A stretch of DNA of 64,000 nucleotides, from contig JAFWJA010000015.1 of assembly GCA_017511805.1 (NCBI GenBank), positions 67,098 through 131,097 on the forward strand. Direction: 5' to 3'. Made by a program: the position numbers and the translations under genes. The notes beneath the pieces were generated by a model. That model was not told where the DNA came from and did no database searches. It worked only from the letters and a program-made list of their open reading frames with translations. This document shows positions 8,179-16,960 of this stretch, piece after piece; position 1 is the first letter of the stretch, and the number at the start of each line of letters is the position of its first letter. This DNA is from Bacilli bacterium. Lineage in GTDB: Bacteria > Bacillota_I > Bacilli_A > RF39 > UBA660.

Positions 8179-8322
8179 ATGAAAAAATTATTTAAGATTG
8201 TTACTATTTATATTGTTGGTATTATGTGTGTATTTACATTAGTTTGGAGAGTTAGTGATATTGACGAACACAATTCAAAACTGGTTTGTAATGATGAAGG
8301 TGTAGTTGTTTGTAATAATTAG
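8179..8322 (+). CDS. SOS-controlled small membrane protein, 47 aa (YneA/SosA position)
   Basis: The protein begins MKKLFKIVTIYIVGIMCVF: a short basic start, one membrane segment (residues 5-23), then a short acidic outer tail ending in two Cys (VCNDEGVVVCNN). AAGAGGTGAAGG stands just before the ATG. Gene order lexA / divergent small membrane gene / tkt / ... / yneF is that of Bacillus and Staphylococcus, where this slot holds the division inhibitor YneA or SosA. It has no LysM domain, unlike YneA. I infer an SOS-induced cell-division inhibitor from position, promoter and topology; sequence similarity is not shown. Confidence 0.75.
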   Translation: MKKLFKIVTIYIVGIMCVFTLVWRVSDIDEHNSKLVCNDEGVVVCNN

Positions 8323-8343
8323 ACTGTTTTAACAGTTTTTTTT
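8323..8343 (+). terminator. Terminator after the 47-aa SOS membrane protein
   Basis: ACTGTT (8323-8328) pairs with AACAGT (8331-8336), followed by a run of eight T. Confidence 0.75.
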
Positions 8344-8410
8344 AATTTTTCCTTTATTTATTAATTATTATTTGATATAATTATAATGAATAATAAGGGT
8401 GTGAAGATAG

Positions 8411-10402
8411 ATGGATCAAAAAGCAATTAACGTTATTAGAAATTTAGCTTTAGATATAATGCAAAATGCAGGTGCAGGTCATCCAGGTATTACTATGAGT
8501 TCTGCGCCTATTTTATATACTTTGTTTGCTAAAAATTTAAAAGTTAATCCTGCTGTTACAGATTGGATTAATAGAGATAGATTTATCATGTCTGCTGGTC
8601 ATGGATCTGAATTGTTATATGCAACTATGTTCTTATGTGGATATTCATTAATGCTTGATGATCTTAAGGGATACAGAAAATATGATAGTAAAACACCAGG
8701 ACACCCTACATTTGGCATAACACCTGGAGTAGATTTAACTACTGGATATTCTGGTGAAGGTTTAGCAACTGCTGTTGGTATAGCTTTAGCAGAAAAAATA
8801 TATGAAAATAGATATAACTATAAATCAAAAGGAATGTTTGATAAAAATAAATTAGGTAAATTATTTGATTATTATACTTATGTACTTGTTGGAGATGGAG
8901 ATTTAATGGAAGGTATATCTTCAGAAGCAGCTTCTTTTGCAGGTACATATGGGTTAGGTAAATTAATAGTATTATATGATTCAAATGATATATCTGTAGA
9001 TGGAAATCTTTCTAAAACATTTACAGAAGATGTATTAGGTAGATTTGATTCAATGGGATGGGATACACATTTAGTTAAAAATGGTAATTCTGTAGGTGAA
9101 ATAGATAGAGCAATAAAAAAAGCTAAAAGTGTAGTTAATAAACCTTCTATTATTAAGATTAAAACTATATTAGGTGATGGTTTATCTAATCAAGGAGATA
9201 GTTCTTTGCATAATAAACCATTAGCTAAAGAAGTATTAAATGAGTATAAAGAAAAAATAGGTGCAGGATCTATACCTTTTACAGTTCTTAAAGAACCTGC
9301 TTCTTATATTAGAGAACAAGTTGTTAATAGAGGAATAAAGGTATATGATGATTGGAAAGCACTATTTAGTGAATATGTTAAAATATTAGAACCAAATAAA
9401 ATTAAAGAGATAGAAAATATTAATTATAATAATTTTGAATTTGATTTATCTAAGTTAGATTTACAAATAGATTTTGAAAATAAAGAATTATTAAGAGATA
9501 GTAATAATAGAATTATGAATATAGTTGCCTCAAATATGTATAACATGATTGGAGGTAGTGCAGATTTAACTAGATCTACAAGAGTTCAATTAGAAAATCA
9601 AGGTGAAATATCACCAACAAATTTATCTGGTAAGAATATATCATTTGGTGTTAGAGAACACTTGATGGGAGCATGTTTAAATGGTTTAGCAATATCTGGT
9701 TTTAGACCATTTGGATCTACTTATATGGCCTTCTCAGATTATTTAAAACCATCAATTAGAATGGCTGCTTTAATGAATTTACCAGTTACATATATATTTA
9801 CACATGATTCAATTACTATTGGTAGTGAAGGACCAACTCATCAACCAATAGAACAATTAGCGTCTTTAAGATCAGTTCCTAATTTATATGTATTTAGACC
9901 TGCTGATGTTAAAGAAGTACAAGGAACATGGAATGTAATAGTTAATAATAAGATTCCTTCAGTTATTTCTTTACCAAAAACAGAAATAAAAGCAGAACAA
10001 GGTACAAGTGTTACTGAAGTAGTAAAAGGTGCTTATATAGCAGGTAGAGAACAAGCTGTAGTAAATGCAGTTATAATAGCAACAGGAGCTGAAGTTCAAG
10101 TAGCAAAATCAGTTCAAGTTAAATTATTACATGAAGGTATAGATGTTAGAATAATCAGTATGCCTTGTATGGAATTATTTGATGTTCAACCATTACAATA
10201 TAAAAGAGAATTATTCCCAGAAGGAGCTCCAATATTTGTAATTGAATATGGATCTAGTTTTGGTTGGGAAAAATTTGTTCCTAGTTCAGATCATTTATTC
10301 ACAATAGATAGATTTGGTGTAAGCGCATCAAAAGATGATGTATTAAAATATTGTGGTTTAGATACAGATACTATAATAGAAAAAATAAAGAGTTTACTAT
10401 AA
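8411..10402 (+). CDS. tkt: Transketolase
   Basis: Thiamine-diphosphate enzyme of the non-oxidative pentose phosphate pathway that moves two-carbon units between sugar phosphates. The 663-aa length is normal. Visible motifs include GAGHPG, the substrate-binding PGHPTFG, the cofactor-binding VGDGDLMEG, GGSADLT, and GVREHLMG followed by FGSTYMAFSDY of the pyrimidine domain. GGGTGTGAAG precedes the ATG. Its position after the lexA locus matches other Bacilli. The last codons form part of a terminator stem. Confidence 0.97.
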   Translation: MDQKAINVIRNLALDIMQNAGAGHPGITMSSAPILYTLFAKNLKVNPAVTDWINRDRFIMSAGHGSELLYATMFLCGYSLMLDDLKGYRKYDSKTPGHPTFGITPGVDLTTGYSGEGLATAVGIALAEKIYENRYNYKSKGMFDKNKLGKLFDYYTYVLVGDGDLMEGISSEAASFAGTYGLGKLIVLYDSNDISVDGNLSKTFTEDVLGRFDSMGWDTHLVKNGNSVGEIDRAIKKAKSVVNKPSIIKIKTILGDGLSNQGDSSLHNKPLAKEVLNEYKEKIGAGSIPFTVLKEPASYIREQVVNRGIKVYDDWKALFSEYVKILEPNKIKEIENINYNNFEFDLSKLDLQIDFENKELLRDSNNRIMNIVASNMYNMIGGSADLTRSTRVQLENQGEISPTNLSGKNISFGVREHLMGACLNGLAISGFRPFGSTYMAFSDYLKPSIRMAALMNLPVTYIFTHDSITIGSEGPTHQPIEQLASLRSVPNLYVFRPADVKEVQGTWNVIVNNKIPSVISLPKTEIKAEQGTSVTEVVKGAYIAGREQAVVNAVIIATGAEVQVAKSVQVKLLHEGIDVRIISMPCMELFDVQPLQYKRELFPEGAPIFVIEYGSSFGWEKFVPSSDHLFTIDRFGVSASKDDVLKYCGLDTDTIIEKIKSLL

Positions 10403-10413
10403 ACTCTTTTTTT
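10387..10413 (+). terminator. Terminator overlapping the tkt stop codon
   Basis: AAAGAGTTTA (10387-10396) pairs with TAAACTCTTT (10400-10409), followed by T. The stop codon lies in the 3' arm. The TTGACA that follows at 10412 may be the -35 of the next gene. Confidence 0.8.
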
Positions 10414-10459
10414 GACATTTTATTTAAATAATTATCATTATACTAATAATGGTGATTAT

Positions 10460-10876
10460 ATGAGAACATATTATATTTTTAGAATAAATACTATATTAAA
10501 TAAAGGGAATAAAACTGCTATATATAAGATATTAAATAATATTAATAAGTTTGATAAATCAAACTTCAAATTAGCTAAAAAGATATATAGTAAAGTAGTT
10601 GTTTTATTAGATAAAGAAAAGATAGATAGATATCTATTAAAGATACATATGAATGATTTATATTATAAAAAGAAAAATAGAAAACATATAATAGATACTG
10701 AATTTGAAATTAGTACTTTAATAATTAATAATTCCTATATAAAAATAGAGACTACAAATAATATTCCAATTTTTTTAAAAGATCTAATTCCAATATCAGA
10801 TAATATGATATGTATAGATTTTGATTCTGTTGATTATTTTTATTTATCTGAATTAGAAACAAAACTGCTTGTATAA
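10460..10876 (+). CDS. SirA-like sporulation inhibitor of replication
   Basis: In B. subtilis SirA (YneE) binds DnaA and blocks new rounds of replication as sporulation starts. This 138-aa protein lies exactly where yneE does, between tkt and yneF. It matches what I recall of SirA: similar length, an N-terminal YYIF-type strand, and a C-terminal pattern with an Ile-rich strand, then FLKDLIPISDNMICIDFDS and a Tyr-rich end. Similarity is weak and read by eye. GGTGAT lies before the ATG at 10460; the frame is open from 10412 but without a ribosome binding site. Highly AT-rich and Lys/Asn/Ile-rich. Confidence 0.6.
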   Translation: MRTYYIFRINTILNKGNKTAIYKILNNINKFDKSNFKLAKKIYSKVVVLLDKEKIDRYLLKIHMNDLYYKKKNRKHIIDTEFEISTLIINNSYIKIETTNNIPIFLKDLIPISDNMICIDFDSVDYFYLSELETKLLV

Positions 10877-10921
10877 ATATATATTTTTTATTATAATATA
10901 ATTATTAAGGAGGAATGAAAT

Positions 10922-11143
10922 ATGACAATGTCATTAGGACATGAAATATTACTAATTGCAATAGGTTTAGTTATAGGTGCAGTTATTGGATTCTTTGTAT
11001 CTAGACTAGTTATGAAAAAATATTTAAAGAAAAATCCACCAATTAATGAACAAATGATTAAGATTATGATGAGTCAAATGGGTAGAACACCAACTCAAAA
11101 ACAAATTAATCAAATGATGAAAGCAATGAATAATGCAAAATAA
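10922..11143 (+). CDS. yneF: YneF-family (UPF0154) small membrane protein
   Basis: In the 73-aa protein one N-terminal membrane helix (residues about 8-29, ending [17 protein letters not shown]) leads to the family's conserved soluble tail [18 protein letters not shown] and then [12 protein letters not shown]. Function is unknown, but the family is near-universal in Bacilli. AAGGAGGAATGAAAT stands before the ATG. Conserved position downstream of tkt and the SirA-like gene. Confidence 0.93.
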   Translation: MTMSLGHEILLIAIGLVIGAVIGFFVSRLVMKKYLKKNPPINEQMIKIMMSQMGRTPTQKQINQMMKAMNNAK

Positions 11144-11165
11144 ATACCTTTTAGGTATTTTTTTT
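11142..11165 (+). terminator. Terminator after yneF
   Basis: AAATACCT (11142-11149) pairs with AGGTATTT (11153-11160), then T run. Confidence 0.8.
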
Positions 11166-11215
11166 GACAATTAGTATTTATTTGTTATAATATACATCAT
11201 AAAAGAGGGGATAAA

Positions 11216-12844
11216 ATGCGAAGAGCAAAAGGATATAGAAGACAATTTCAACATAGCAAAGTAGTACCAAGTGATAGAGTAGAAAGAATCAATGAAATTA
11301 AGTATACTGATAGAAATAGAAATTATGATAAGTGTCTTACTTTATTAGATTCTTATTTAGAAGATTATCCTAGTGATAATTATATGAAAATATATAGAAC
11401 TAGATTATATGGTAAAACTAAACAAAATGATAGATTGTTAAAAGAATTGGGTGAAATATTAGATACATGTATTTTAAGTAAAAGAGAGAAGTTATTTGCG
11501 ACTTTTACTTATGCTAAAGCTTTAAAGACTGATGGAAAAATAGATGAAGCAATTGAATATTATAAACAAGGAATAAGTGAATCTGATAATCTAGAATTGA
11601 TTGCTAGAAAAGATTTAGCGGCTATTTATTGCGAATTATCACAAGTAGAAAATGCCATTGCAATGTTAGAAATACCCGGATTTAATAATCAATTGTTGAA
11701 TAATGAAAGAGCAAAAGTATATTCATTTAATAATATGGTTTATAAAGCTTTAGAAGAAATAGAAAGACCTCATGAAAATAAATATGATTATGAAGTTTTA
11801 GAAGCATTAGATGAAAAGATTATAGAACATCAAAAACATTATATAAAAGGGCATTTATACTATAAAATTGGTCAATATGATTTAGCACTTAAAGAATTAG
11901 AACAAACAACTTCTTTTAAAACCAGAGAAGAGTATATACTTGCGATTATTGATATGGTTAGAATTAAGACTTTTATAGGTGATTTTGTTAGCGCAATTAA
12001 TTTGTGTGAAGAAGTATTAGCTATGTCTAATATTAAACCTGAAAGAGCGGCATTTATTAATAAATTAAAAATGGATACATATTTAAAAATAAATAATATA
12101 GCTAAAGCAGAAGAAATATATAATGAAGAACCTAGTACAAAAGCAGATAGAGTTTATAAAATTAATTATTTACTTGCGATTGGTAAAGTAGAAGAATCAG
12201 AAGTATTAGTAGATAAATTGTTAGAAGAAGAAATAGAAGATATGAATTCTGATTATGATCTGCTTATTAAAGCGTCTTTAGTAAAATATAGATTAGGTAA
12301 ATATGAAAAGTCATTAGAACTAGTTAGTAAGTTAGAATCTTTAATAATAGATCCAAGAAAATATATATATTTAAATGAAGCTAAAAGATTAAAAATATTA
12401 AATTGTAAAAAACTTAATATACCAATGGATGAAAAGGATTTTAGATATTCTGAAAGGCAAATTGTACATTATAGTAAAGAAGAAACTATAACACATTTAA
12501 TTCATAATCATATTAGTTCTAAAGAATATCCTAATTTTTATCCTGATGTAGATTTAGATAAATTAATTGATGAAGTAGTGGAATTATTAGGTACAATGAG
12601 TCCAAAATGTAACCAAGTATTTGATTATTATACAATTAAATATGAGAATATAGGTTATTTTGAAGATAGAATTATTAATCAATTAAATGTAGTAACAGTT
12701 CCAGGAACTAGAAATATTATTACTATGTATCCTGCGATTACAGAAAATAATTATGATTTGTGTGATGAAGAAGAAGTAACAAAGAAAAAAACTAGAAGGT
12801 TATCTCAAATTGATAAATTCAATATGAGATATGGAAAAAAATAA
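11216..12844 (+). CDS. TPR-repeat protein of unknown function, 542 aa
   Basis: A long helical soluble protein with repeated tetratricopeptide-like units, for example LFATFTYAKALKTDGKIDEA, YYKIGQYDLALKELEQ and YRLGKYEKSLELVSKLE, spread from about residue 35 to 400. The last 130 residues differ: His-rich stretches (HLIHNHISS), a Cys region (MSPKCNQVFDYYTIKY) and a basic end. No signal peptide. GAGGGGAT precedes the ATG. It stands upstream of the dnaB-dnaI pair. TPR proteins act as scaffolds; no partner can be named. Confidence 0.75.
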   Translation: MRRAKGYRRQFQHSKVVPSDRVERINEIKYTDRNRNYDKCLTLLDSYLEDYPSDNYMKIYRTRLYGKTKQNDRLLKELGEILDTCILSKREKLFATFTYAKALKTDGKIDEAIEYYKQGISESDNLELIARKDLAAIYCELSQVENAIAMLEIPGFNNQLLNNERAKVYSFNNMVYKALEEIERPHENKYDYEVLEALDEKIIEHQKHYIKGHLYYKIGQYDLALKELEQTTSFKTREEYILAIIDMVRIKTFIGDFVSAINLCEEVLAMSNIKPERAAFINKLKMDTYLKINNIAKAEEIYNEEPSTKADRVYKINYLLAIGKVEESEVLVDKLLEEEIEDMNSDYDLLIKASLVKYRLGKYEKSLELVSKLESLIIDPRKYIYLNEAKRLKILNCKKLNIPMDEKDFRYSERQIVHYSKEETITHLIHNHISSKEYPNFYPDVDLDKLIDEVVELLGTMSPKCNQVFDYYTIKYENIGYFEDRIINQLNVVTVPGTRNIITMYPAITENNYDLCDEEEVTKKKTRRLSQIDKFNMRYGKK

Positions 12845-12924
12845 AAAACCTTTTAGCTTTTTTCTTTTTCTTTTGTTGAAAATACATAATAATTATTTTA
12901 TAATTAAATAAAGAAGGTGATAAA

Positions 12925-14211
12925 GTGATTAGTATTTTACCTGCAGATACATATATAGTTGTTAATAAGACTATAATAAGCGAAAATGATAGAAGAATAA
13001 TCAATACACTTTATCAACCAATAATTGGTGCTTTAAGTACTAATTTATACTTTACTTTATGTCTAGATTTAGATAAAAATGAATTTATGTCAGAAGAGAT
13101 GAGTCATCATCATTTAATGACTACTACTAACTTATCATTAGATGATATTAATATATCAAGAGAAAAATTAGAAGCAGTTGGGCTAATTAAAACTTATTAT
13201 AAAGAAAAAGAAGATTCAAATAGTTTTGTATATGAATTATTTTCACCATTATCAGTAAATGAATTTTTTACTCATCCAATATTAAATGTAGTTCTTTATA
13301 GTACAGTTGGAAAAAAAGAATATGAAAGATTAACTAATTATTTTAAAGTTCCTAAATTAAATTTAACTGAATATGAAGATATTACTAAATCATTTAATGA
13401 TGTATTTTCTAGTAGTCCATCTACTGTATTTGAAAACTCATTACAAAATATTAAAGATATTTCTAAGTTAGGTATTAATTTAAAGAAGAATATAGATTTT
13501 GATTTATTACAAACTTCTATACCAAAAGAATCGATAAATGAAAAGACATTTAATACTGAGAATAAAAAATTAATAGAGAATCTAGCTTATATATATAATT
13601 TAAATACAGAAGAGATTAAGAATGTAGTGCTTAGTTCATTAAATGATAAATTAATGATAGATAAAACTGCATTAAGAAAGAATGCTAGAAATTATTATTT
13701 ATATCAAAATAATGGTAAATTACCATCATTACTATATAAGAATCAACCTGAATACTTAAGAAGTCCAATTGGTAAAGATAGTAATAGAGCAAAGATGATC
13801 TATACTTTTGAAACAACATCCCCATATAACTTCTTAAAAAGTAAAAATAATGGTGCTAAACCAACAGATAGAGATCTTAAATTAATAGAAGGTTTAAGTA
13901 TAGATTTAGGTCTACAACCTGCGGTTATAAACGTATTAATTGATTATGTACTTAGAGTTAATAATAATAAACTAACTAAGAATTTTGTTGAAACTATCGC
14001 AGGTCAATGGAAAAGATTAAATATAGAAACTGCTGAAGAAGCTATGAATCAAGCAGTTAAAGAATCTAAAAAGAAAGTTAAAATAGAAAAAACCACTTAT
14101 AAAAAGAAAGAAGTAGAATTACCTGAATGGTTTGATAAGAAGATAGAAAAAGAAGAAATAACTACTGAAGAAGAAAATGAAATGAAAGATTTACTTAAGA
14201 ATTATAAATAG
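12925..14211 (+). CDS. dnaB: Replication initiation/membrane attachment protein DnaB (Bacillus type)
   Basis: Helps DnaI load the replicative helicase during initiation and restart; distinct from the E. coli DnaB helicase. In the 428-aa protein the N-terminal winged-helix part begins ISILPADTYIV and holds LYQPIIGALSTNLYFTL. The C-terminal DnaB_2-type domain is near residues 300-360. The end is LPEWF plus an acidic tail, as in the family. The start is GTG at 12925 after GAAGGTGAT. The order dnaB-dnaI-x-thrS follows Bacillus, where ytxBC fill the x position. No T-rich hairpin terminator of good quality separates it from the TPR gene. Confidence 0.88.
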   Translation: MISILPADTYIVVNKTIISENDRRIINTLYQPIIGALSTNLYFTLCLDLDKNEFMSEEMSHHHLMTTTNLSLDDINISREKLEAVGLIKTYYKEKEDSNSFVYELFSPLSVNEFFTHPILNVVLYSTVGKKEYERLTNYFKVPKLNLTEYEDITKSFNDVFSSSPSTVFENSLQNIKDISKLGINLKKNIDFDLLQTSIPKESINEKTFNTENKKLIENLAYIYNLNTEEIKNVVLSSLNDKLMIDKTALRKNARNYYLYQNNGKLPSLLYKNQPEYLRSPIGKDSNRAKMIYTFETTSPYNFLKSKNNGAKPTDRDLKLIEGLSIDLGLQPAVINVLIDYVLRVNNNKLTKNFVETIAGQWKRLNIETAEEAMNQAVKESKKKVKIEKTTYKKKEVELPEWFDKKIEKEEITTEEENEMKDLLKNYK

Positions 14212-14219
14212 AGGTGCTT

Positions 14220-15122
14220 ATGAAAGATATATCCAAAATAAAAAATTTAAAAACTAATAATAAATTACTAGAAGAAGAATATAATAAAGCTAAAAAAGAT
14301 AGTACTTTTAAAGAAATAGTAGATAGTTTAGATTTAAGTGATAAAGAACTTATGCTTTATACATCTAAATTAAAACAAGCTGCGACTGAATTAGATAATT
14401 CTAGAAAAGATAAGAATTGCTTATTAAATGAATTACCTGGTTTTATATTTACACCTTATATAGTAGATGGAGTACTTAATTTTACATATAAAGCTTCTAA
14501 ACAAAAAGAACAAGAATTAGAAGAATTAGAATATATTAAAAATGGATATAGATTTGAAATAGCTAAAAATATTAGAAATGCTAAAATGAGTGAAATATAT
14601 ACTGATGATAAAAACAGAATTGAATTAATTAAGTGGATTACTAAATTTATTAAAGATTATAAAAAGGGATCTACTTTTAAAGGATTATATTTAAATGGTA
14701 ATTTTGGTTCTGGTAAAAGTTATATAGTAAGTGCTATGATTAATGAACTAGTTAAAGATGGTTATACAGCAGCCTTAGTTTATTATCCAGAATTCTTAAG
14801 AATATTAAAATCTTCGTTTAAAACAGATTTTGATGAGCAATTTGATTTTGCTAGAAAAGCAGATTTATTATTACTAGATGATATAGGTGCGGAGAATATG
14901 ACTAGTTGGTCTAGAGATGAAATATTAGGACCTATACTTCAATATAGAATGGACAATAAAATGGCAACATTTTTCACATCAAATTTATCTATAGAAGAGT
15001 TAGAAGTACATTTAAGTGTTAGTAAAGATTCTATAGATAAACTAAAAGCAAAGAGAATTATTGAGAGAATAGAATATCTAACAGATGATATTAAATTGAT
15101 AAGTGAAAATAAGAGAAAATAA
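14220..15122 (+). CDS. dnaI: Primosomal helicase loader DnaI
   Basis: AAA+ ATPase that loads the replicative helicase. In the 300-aa protein the N-terminal helicase-binding region, which has few Cys (the usual zinc-binding cluster is not evident), is followed by the AAA+ domain: Walker A NGNFGSGKS (about residue 160), Walker B LLLLDDIGAE, sensor 1 FFTSNLS and an Arg finger region KAKRIIERI. A GTG at 14214 is in frame, but GAGG stands 5 bases before the ATG at 14220. It begins 8 bases after dnaB, so the two are one operon. Confidence 0.92.
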   Translation: MKDISKIKNLKTNNKLLEEEYNKAKKDSTFKEIVDSLDLSDKELMLYTSKLKQAATELDNSRKDKNCLLNELPGFIFTPYIVDGVLNFTYKASKQKEQELEELEYIKNGYRFEIAKNIRNAKMSEIYTDDKNRIELIKWITKFIKDYKKGSTFKGLYLNGNFGSGKSYIVSAMINELVKDGYTAALVYYPEFLRILKSSFKTDFDEQFDFARKADLLLLDDIGAENMTSWSRDEILGPILQYRMDNKMATFFTSNLSIEELEVHLSVSKDSIDKLKAKRIIERIEYLTDDIKLISENKRK

Positions 15123-15143
15123 TTACTATGGGGGATAAGTAAT

Positions 15144-16709
15144 ATGAATGAAATAATAAGTCTTTTTAAAAAGGGAGTTCCTAGGCAGAAAAAAGTATAT
15201 CAAGCATATATGAGTTATAGTGAAGTTAAAAATTTGTCATATGTTAACTTTAAAAACAATAATATACCGTTAATTGAAATAAAAGAGTATTTAACTAATA
15301 TAGATGAATATCATTATTTATCTGAAAATCAAATTAATAATATATTTGAATATTTAAAGCAATACTTATATATGACTAATTTTAGTAAGCTTAAAAAAGT
15401 ATACAAACAATTAAATGAATTGTCTGATTGTTTAAGTGAGAAATATAATAAGAATAAACTACATGGACAAGTATCGAAAGATAATTGCTTACTGATTATA
15501 AATAAAATAAATGGTCTAAAACAAGTATTAGCGTATAAAAATAACTATTCTGTTTCAGATATAGAGAATATTACTTTATTTGAGTCAGTAGTAGGTCATT
15601 TACTTAATCCTAAGAATAATAATTTTAGTGAAGAAGACTTAGTATTTTTACTATCTAATTTAAGTCATTTATATGGCAAAGATAGAAATGGTAGAAACTT
15701 TAATGATAATTTTTGTAAACAAGTTGAAAAAGCTAAAATAACTAGAGATAGAGAAAAGTTAGAATACTTTTTACACTTATATCAACATATAGTTAATATA
15801 AAAGCTATACCTATGGATAATGAATATTTAATGTCATTATTTGATTTAAAAACTGTTGTTCTAGATAATGACGTAATTGATAGAAAATTATTAGCAATGC
15901 AAATACATCCTAAAACAGGTAATAGAATTGTTAAAGATTATGTTTTATCAATAGATAATGATGAAACTAAAAAGATAGACGATGCCTTTTCAATAGAAAA
16001 AGTAGGTGGTGGTTATCTAATTGGAATTCATATCGCAGACGTATATTCTTTAGGTTATTTTGAAGAAGATAGTCTAGATGTTAATCAAAAGAATAATGTT
16101 AATAAAAAAGATGCATCACTTACAAGAAATAAAGAAAGAAATGCAGTATCTTTATATGTTTTTTTAGATAATAATGGAATAATAGTTAAATATAGAATGT
16201 TAAAAACTACATTAATTAATAGATCTAATTTAATATATGATGATATACCTAAGATATTAGGTTCTAAAGAAGTAGAACCAGCATTAAAAGAAAATGTATT
16301 AAATTTAGTATCAGTTTATACATTACTAGAAAATTCTAGATTTACAAATAGCCCTACTATTAAGAATTTAGCTTATTTAATAGTAAGTAAACTTATGGTT
16401 TTATGTAGTACATTATATTCTTTTGAATTTTCAAAAAGACATGTTCCTGCGATATATTTAGTAGGAGATAAAGATATAGGTCATTATAGTTTAGAAGATT
16501 TAGAATTCTATACAGGTTTTGAAGGATATAATTGTTATGCTAGAGTAACATCTCCTATAATAGATAGAACTTCATTAATAAATCAATTCTTTATTCAAAG
16601 ATGTTTATTTCAAAGAATGAGTGAAGAAAATAAATATAAATTGTTATTAAAACTAAGACCTGTTGTTGACAAAATGAATAAAAATAAAGAACCTGAAAAA
16701 TTATTTTAG
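15144..16709 (+). CDS. RNB-fold protein related to RNase II/R, catalytic residues altered
   Basis: The C-terminal half (residues about 235-490) is an RNB domain: LSIDNDETKKIDDAF matches the metal-binding loop, HIADV follows, and YARVTSPI matches the C-terminal signature. Of the four metal-binding Asp expected, D271, D279 and D280 are present, but the remaining one is Lys277. The catalytic Arg of TSPIR is Ile473. No S1 domain follows and the first 230 residues are helical and unrecognised. It is probably an RNA-binding pseudo-nuclease, or an enzyme with an altered site. GGGGGAT precedes the ATG. It lies in the dnaI-thrS interval. Confidence 0.75.
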   Translation: MNEIISLFKKGVPRQKKVYQAYMSYSEVKNLSYVNFKNNNIPLIEIKEYLTNIDEYHYLSENQINNIFEYLKQYLYMTNFSKLKKVYKQLNELSDCLSEKYNKNKLHGQVSKDNCLLIINKINGLKQVLAYKNNYSVSDIENITLFESVVGHLLNPKNNNFSEEDLVFLLSNLSHLYGKDRNGRNFNDNFCKQVEKAKITRDREKLEYFLHLYQHIVNIKAIPMDNEYLMSLFDLKTVVLDNDVIDRKLLAMQIHPKTGNRIVKDYVLSIDNDETKKIDDAFSIEKVGGGYLIGIHIADVYSLGYFEEDSLDVNQKNNVNKKDASLTRNKERNAVSLYVFLDNNGIIVKYRMLKTTLINRSNLIYDDIPKILGSKEVEPALKENVLNLVSVYTLLENSRFTNSPTIKNLAYLIVSKLMVLCSTLYSFEFSKRHVPAIYLVGDKDIGHYSLEDLEFYTGFEGYNCYARVTSPIIDRTSLINQFFIQRCLFQRMSEENKYKLLLKLRPVVDKMNKNKEPEKLF

Positions 16710-16710
16710 G

Positions 16711-16739
16711 TTGACAATAATAAAAATTTGAGTTAATAT
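16711..16739 (+). promoter_or_regulatory. Promoter of the thrS T-box leader
   Basis: -35 TTGACA (16711-16716), 17-base spacer, -10 TAATAT (16734-16739), starting one base after the stop of the RNB gene. Confidence 0.75.
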
Positions 16740-16754
16740 TTATGTGTAAATCTT

Positions 16755-16941
16755 ATTTGAAGACGAGATTATTTAATGATTCTTTTAGAGAGTTAACGGT
16801 TGGTGTGAGTTAATAGATAGTTAAATAGTTACTACTTCAATAGAGGAATAATAATTCCCGGTTAAAAGCCGTTATCTAATTAAGTTAAATGAAGGATGGT
16901 ACCGTCTATAGACTCCTTGTCTAGGTATCATTCTTTTTTTT
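16755..16941 (+). promoter_or_regulatory. T-box riboswitch, threonine type
   Basis: Senses uncharged tRNA-Thr and controls thrS by antitermination. Visible elements: AGAGAG and a GGTTGGTGTGAG loop in stem I, a specifier region GTTACTACTTC with Thr codon ACT (16831-16833 or the next triplet), and the T-box GGATGGTACCG (16894-16904) whose TGG bulge pairs with the tRNA end. The terminator hairpin is AAGGATGGTACC (16892-16903) with GGTATCATTCTT (16924-16935), 12 pairs, followed by T; the T-box shares its 5' arm, so the two folds exclude each other. Confidence 0.92.
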
Positions 16942-16960
16942 GTTATAAGGAGGAGATAAT

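Noticed and set aside
12842-12880. Terminator after the TPR gene
   Set aside because: T-rich, but no convincing stem could be formed by eye.
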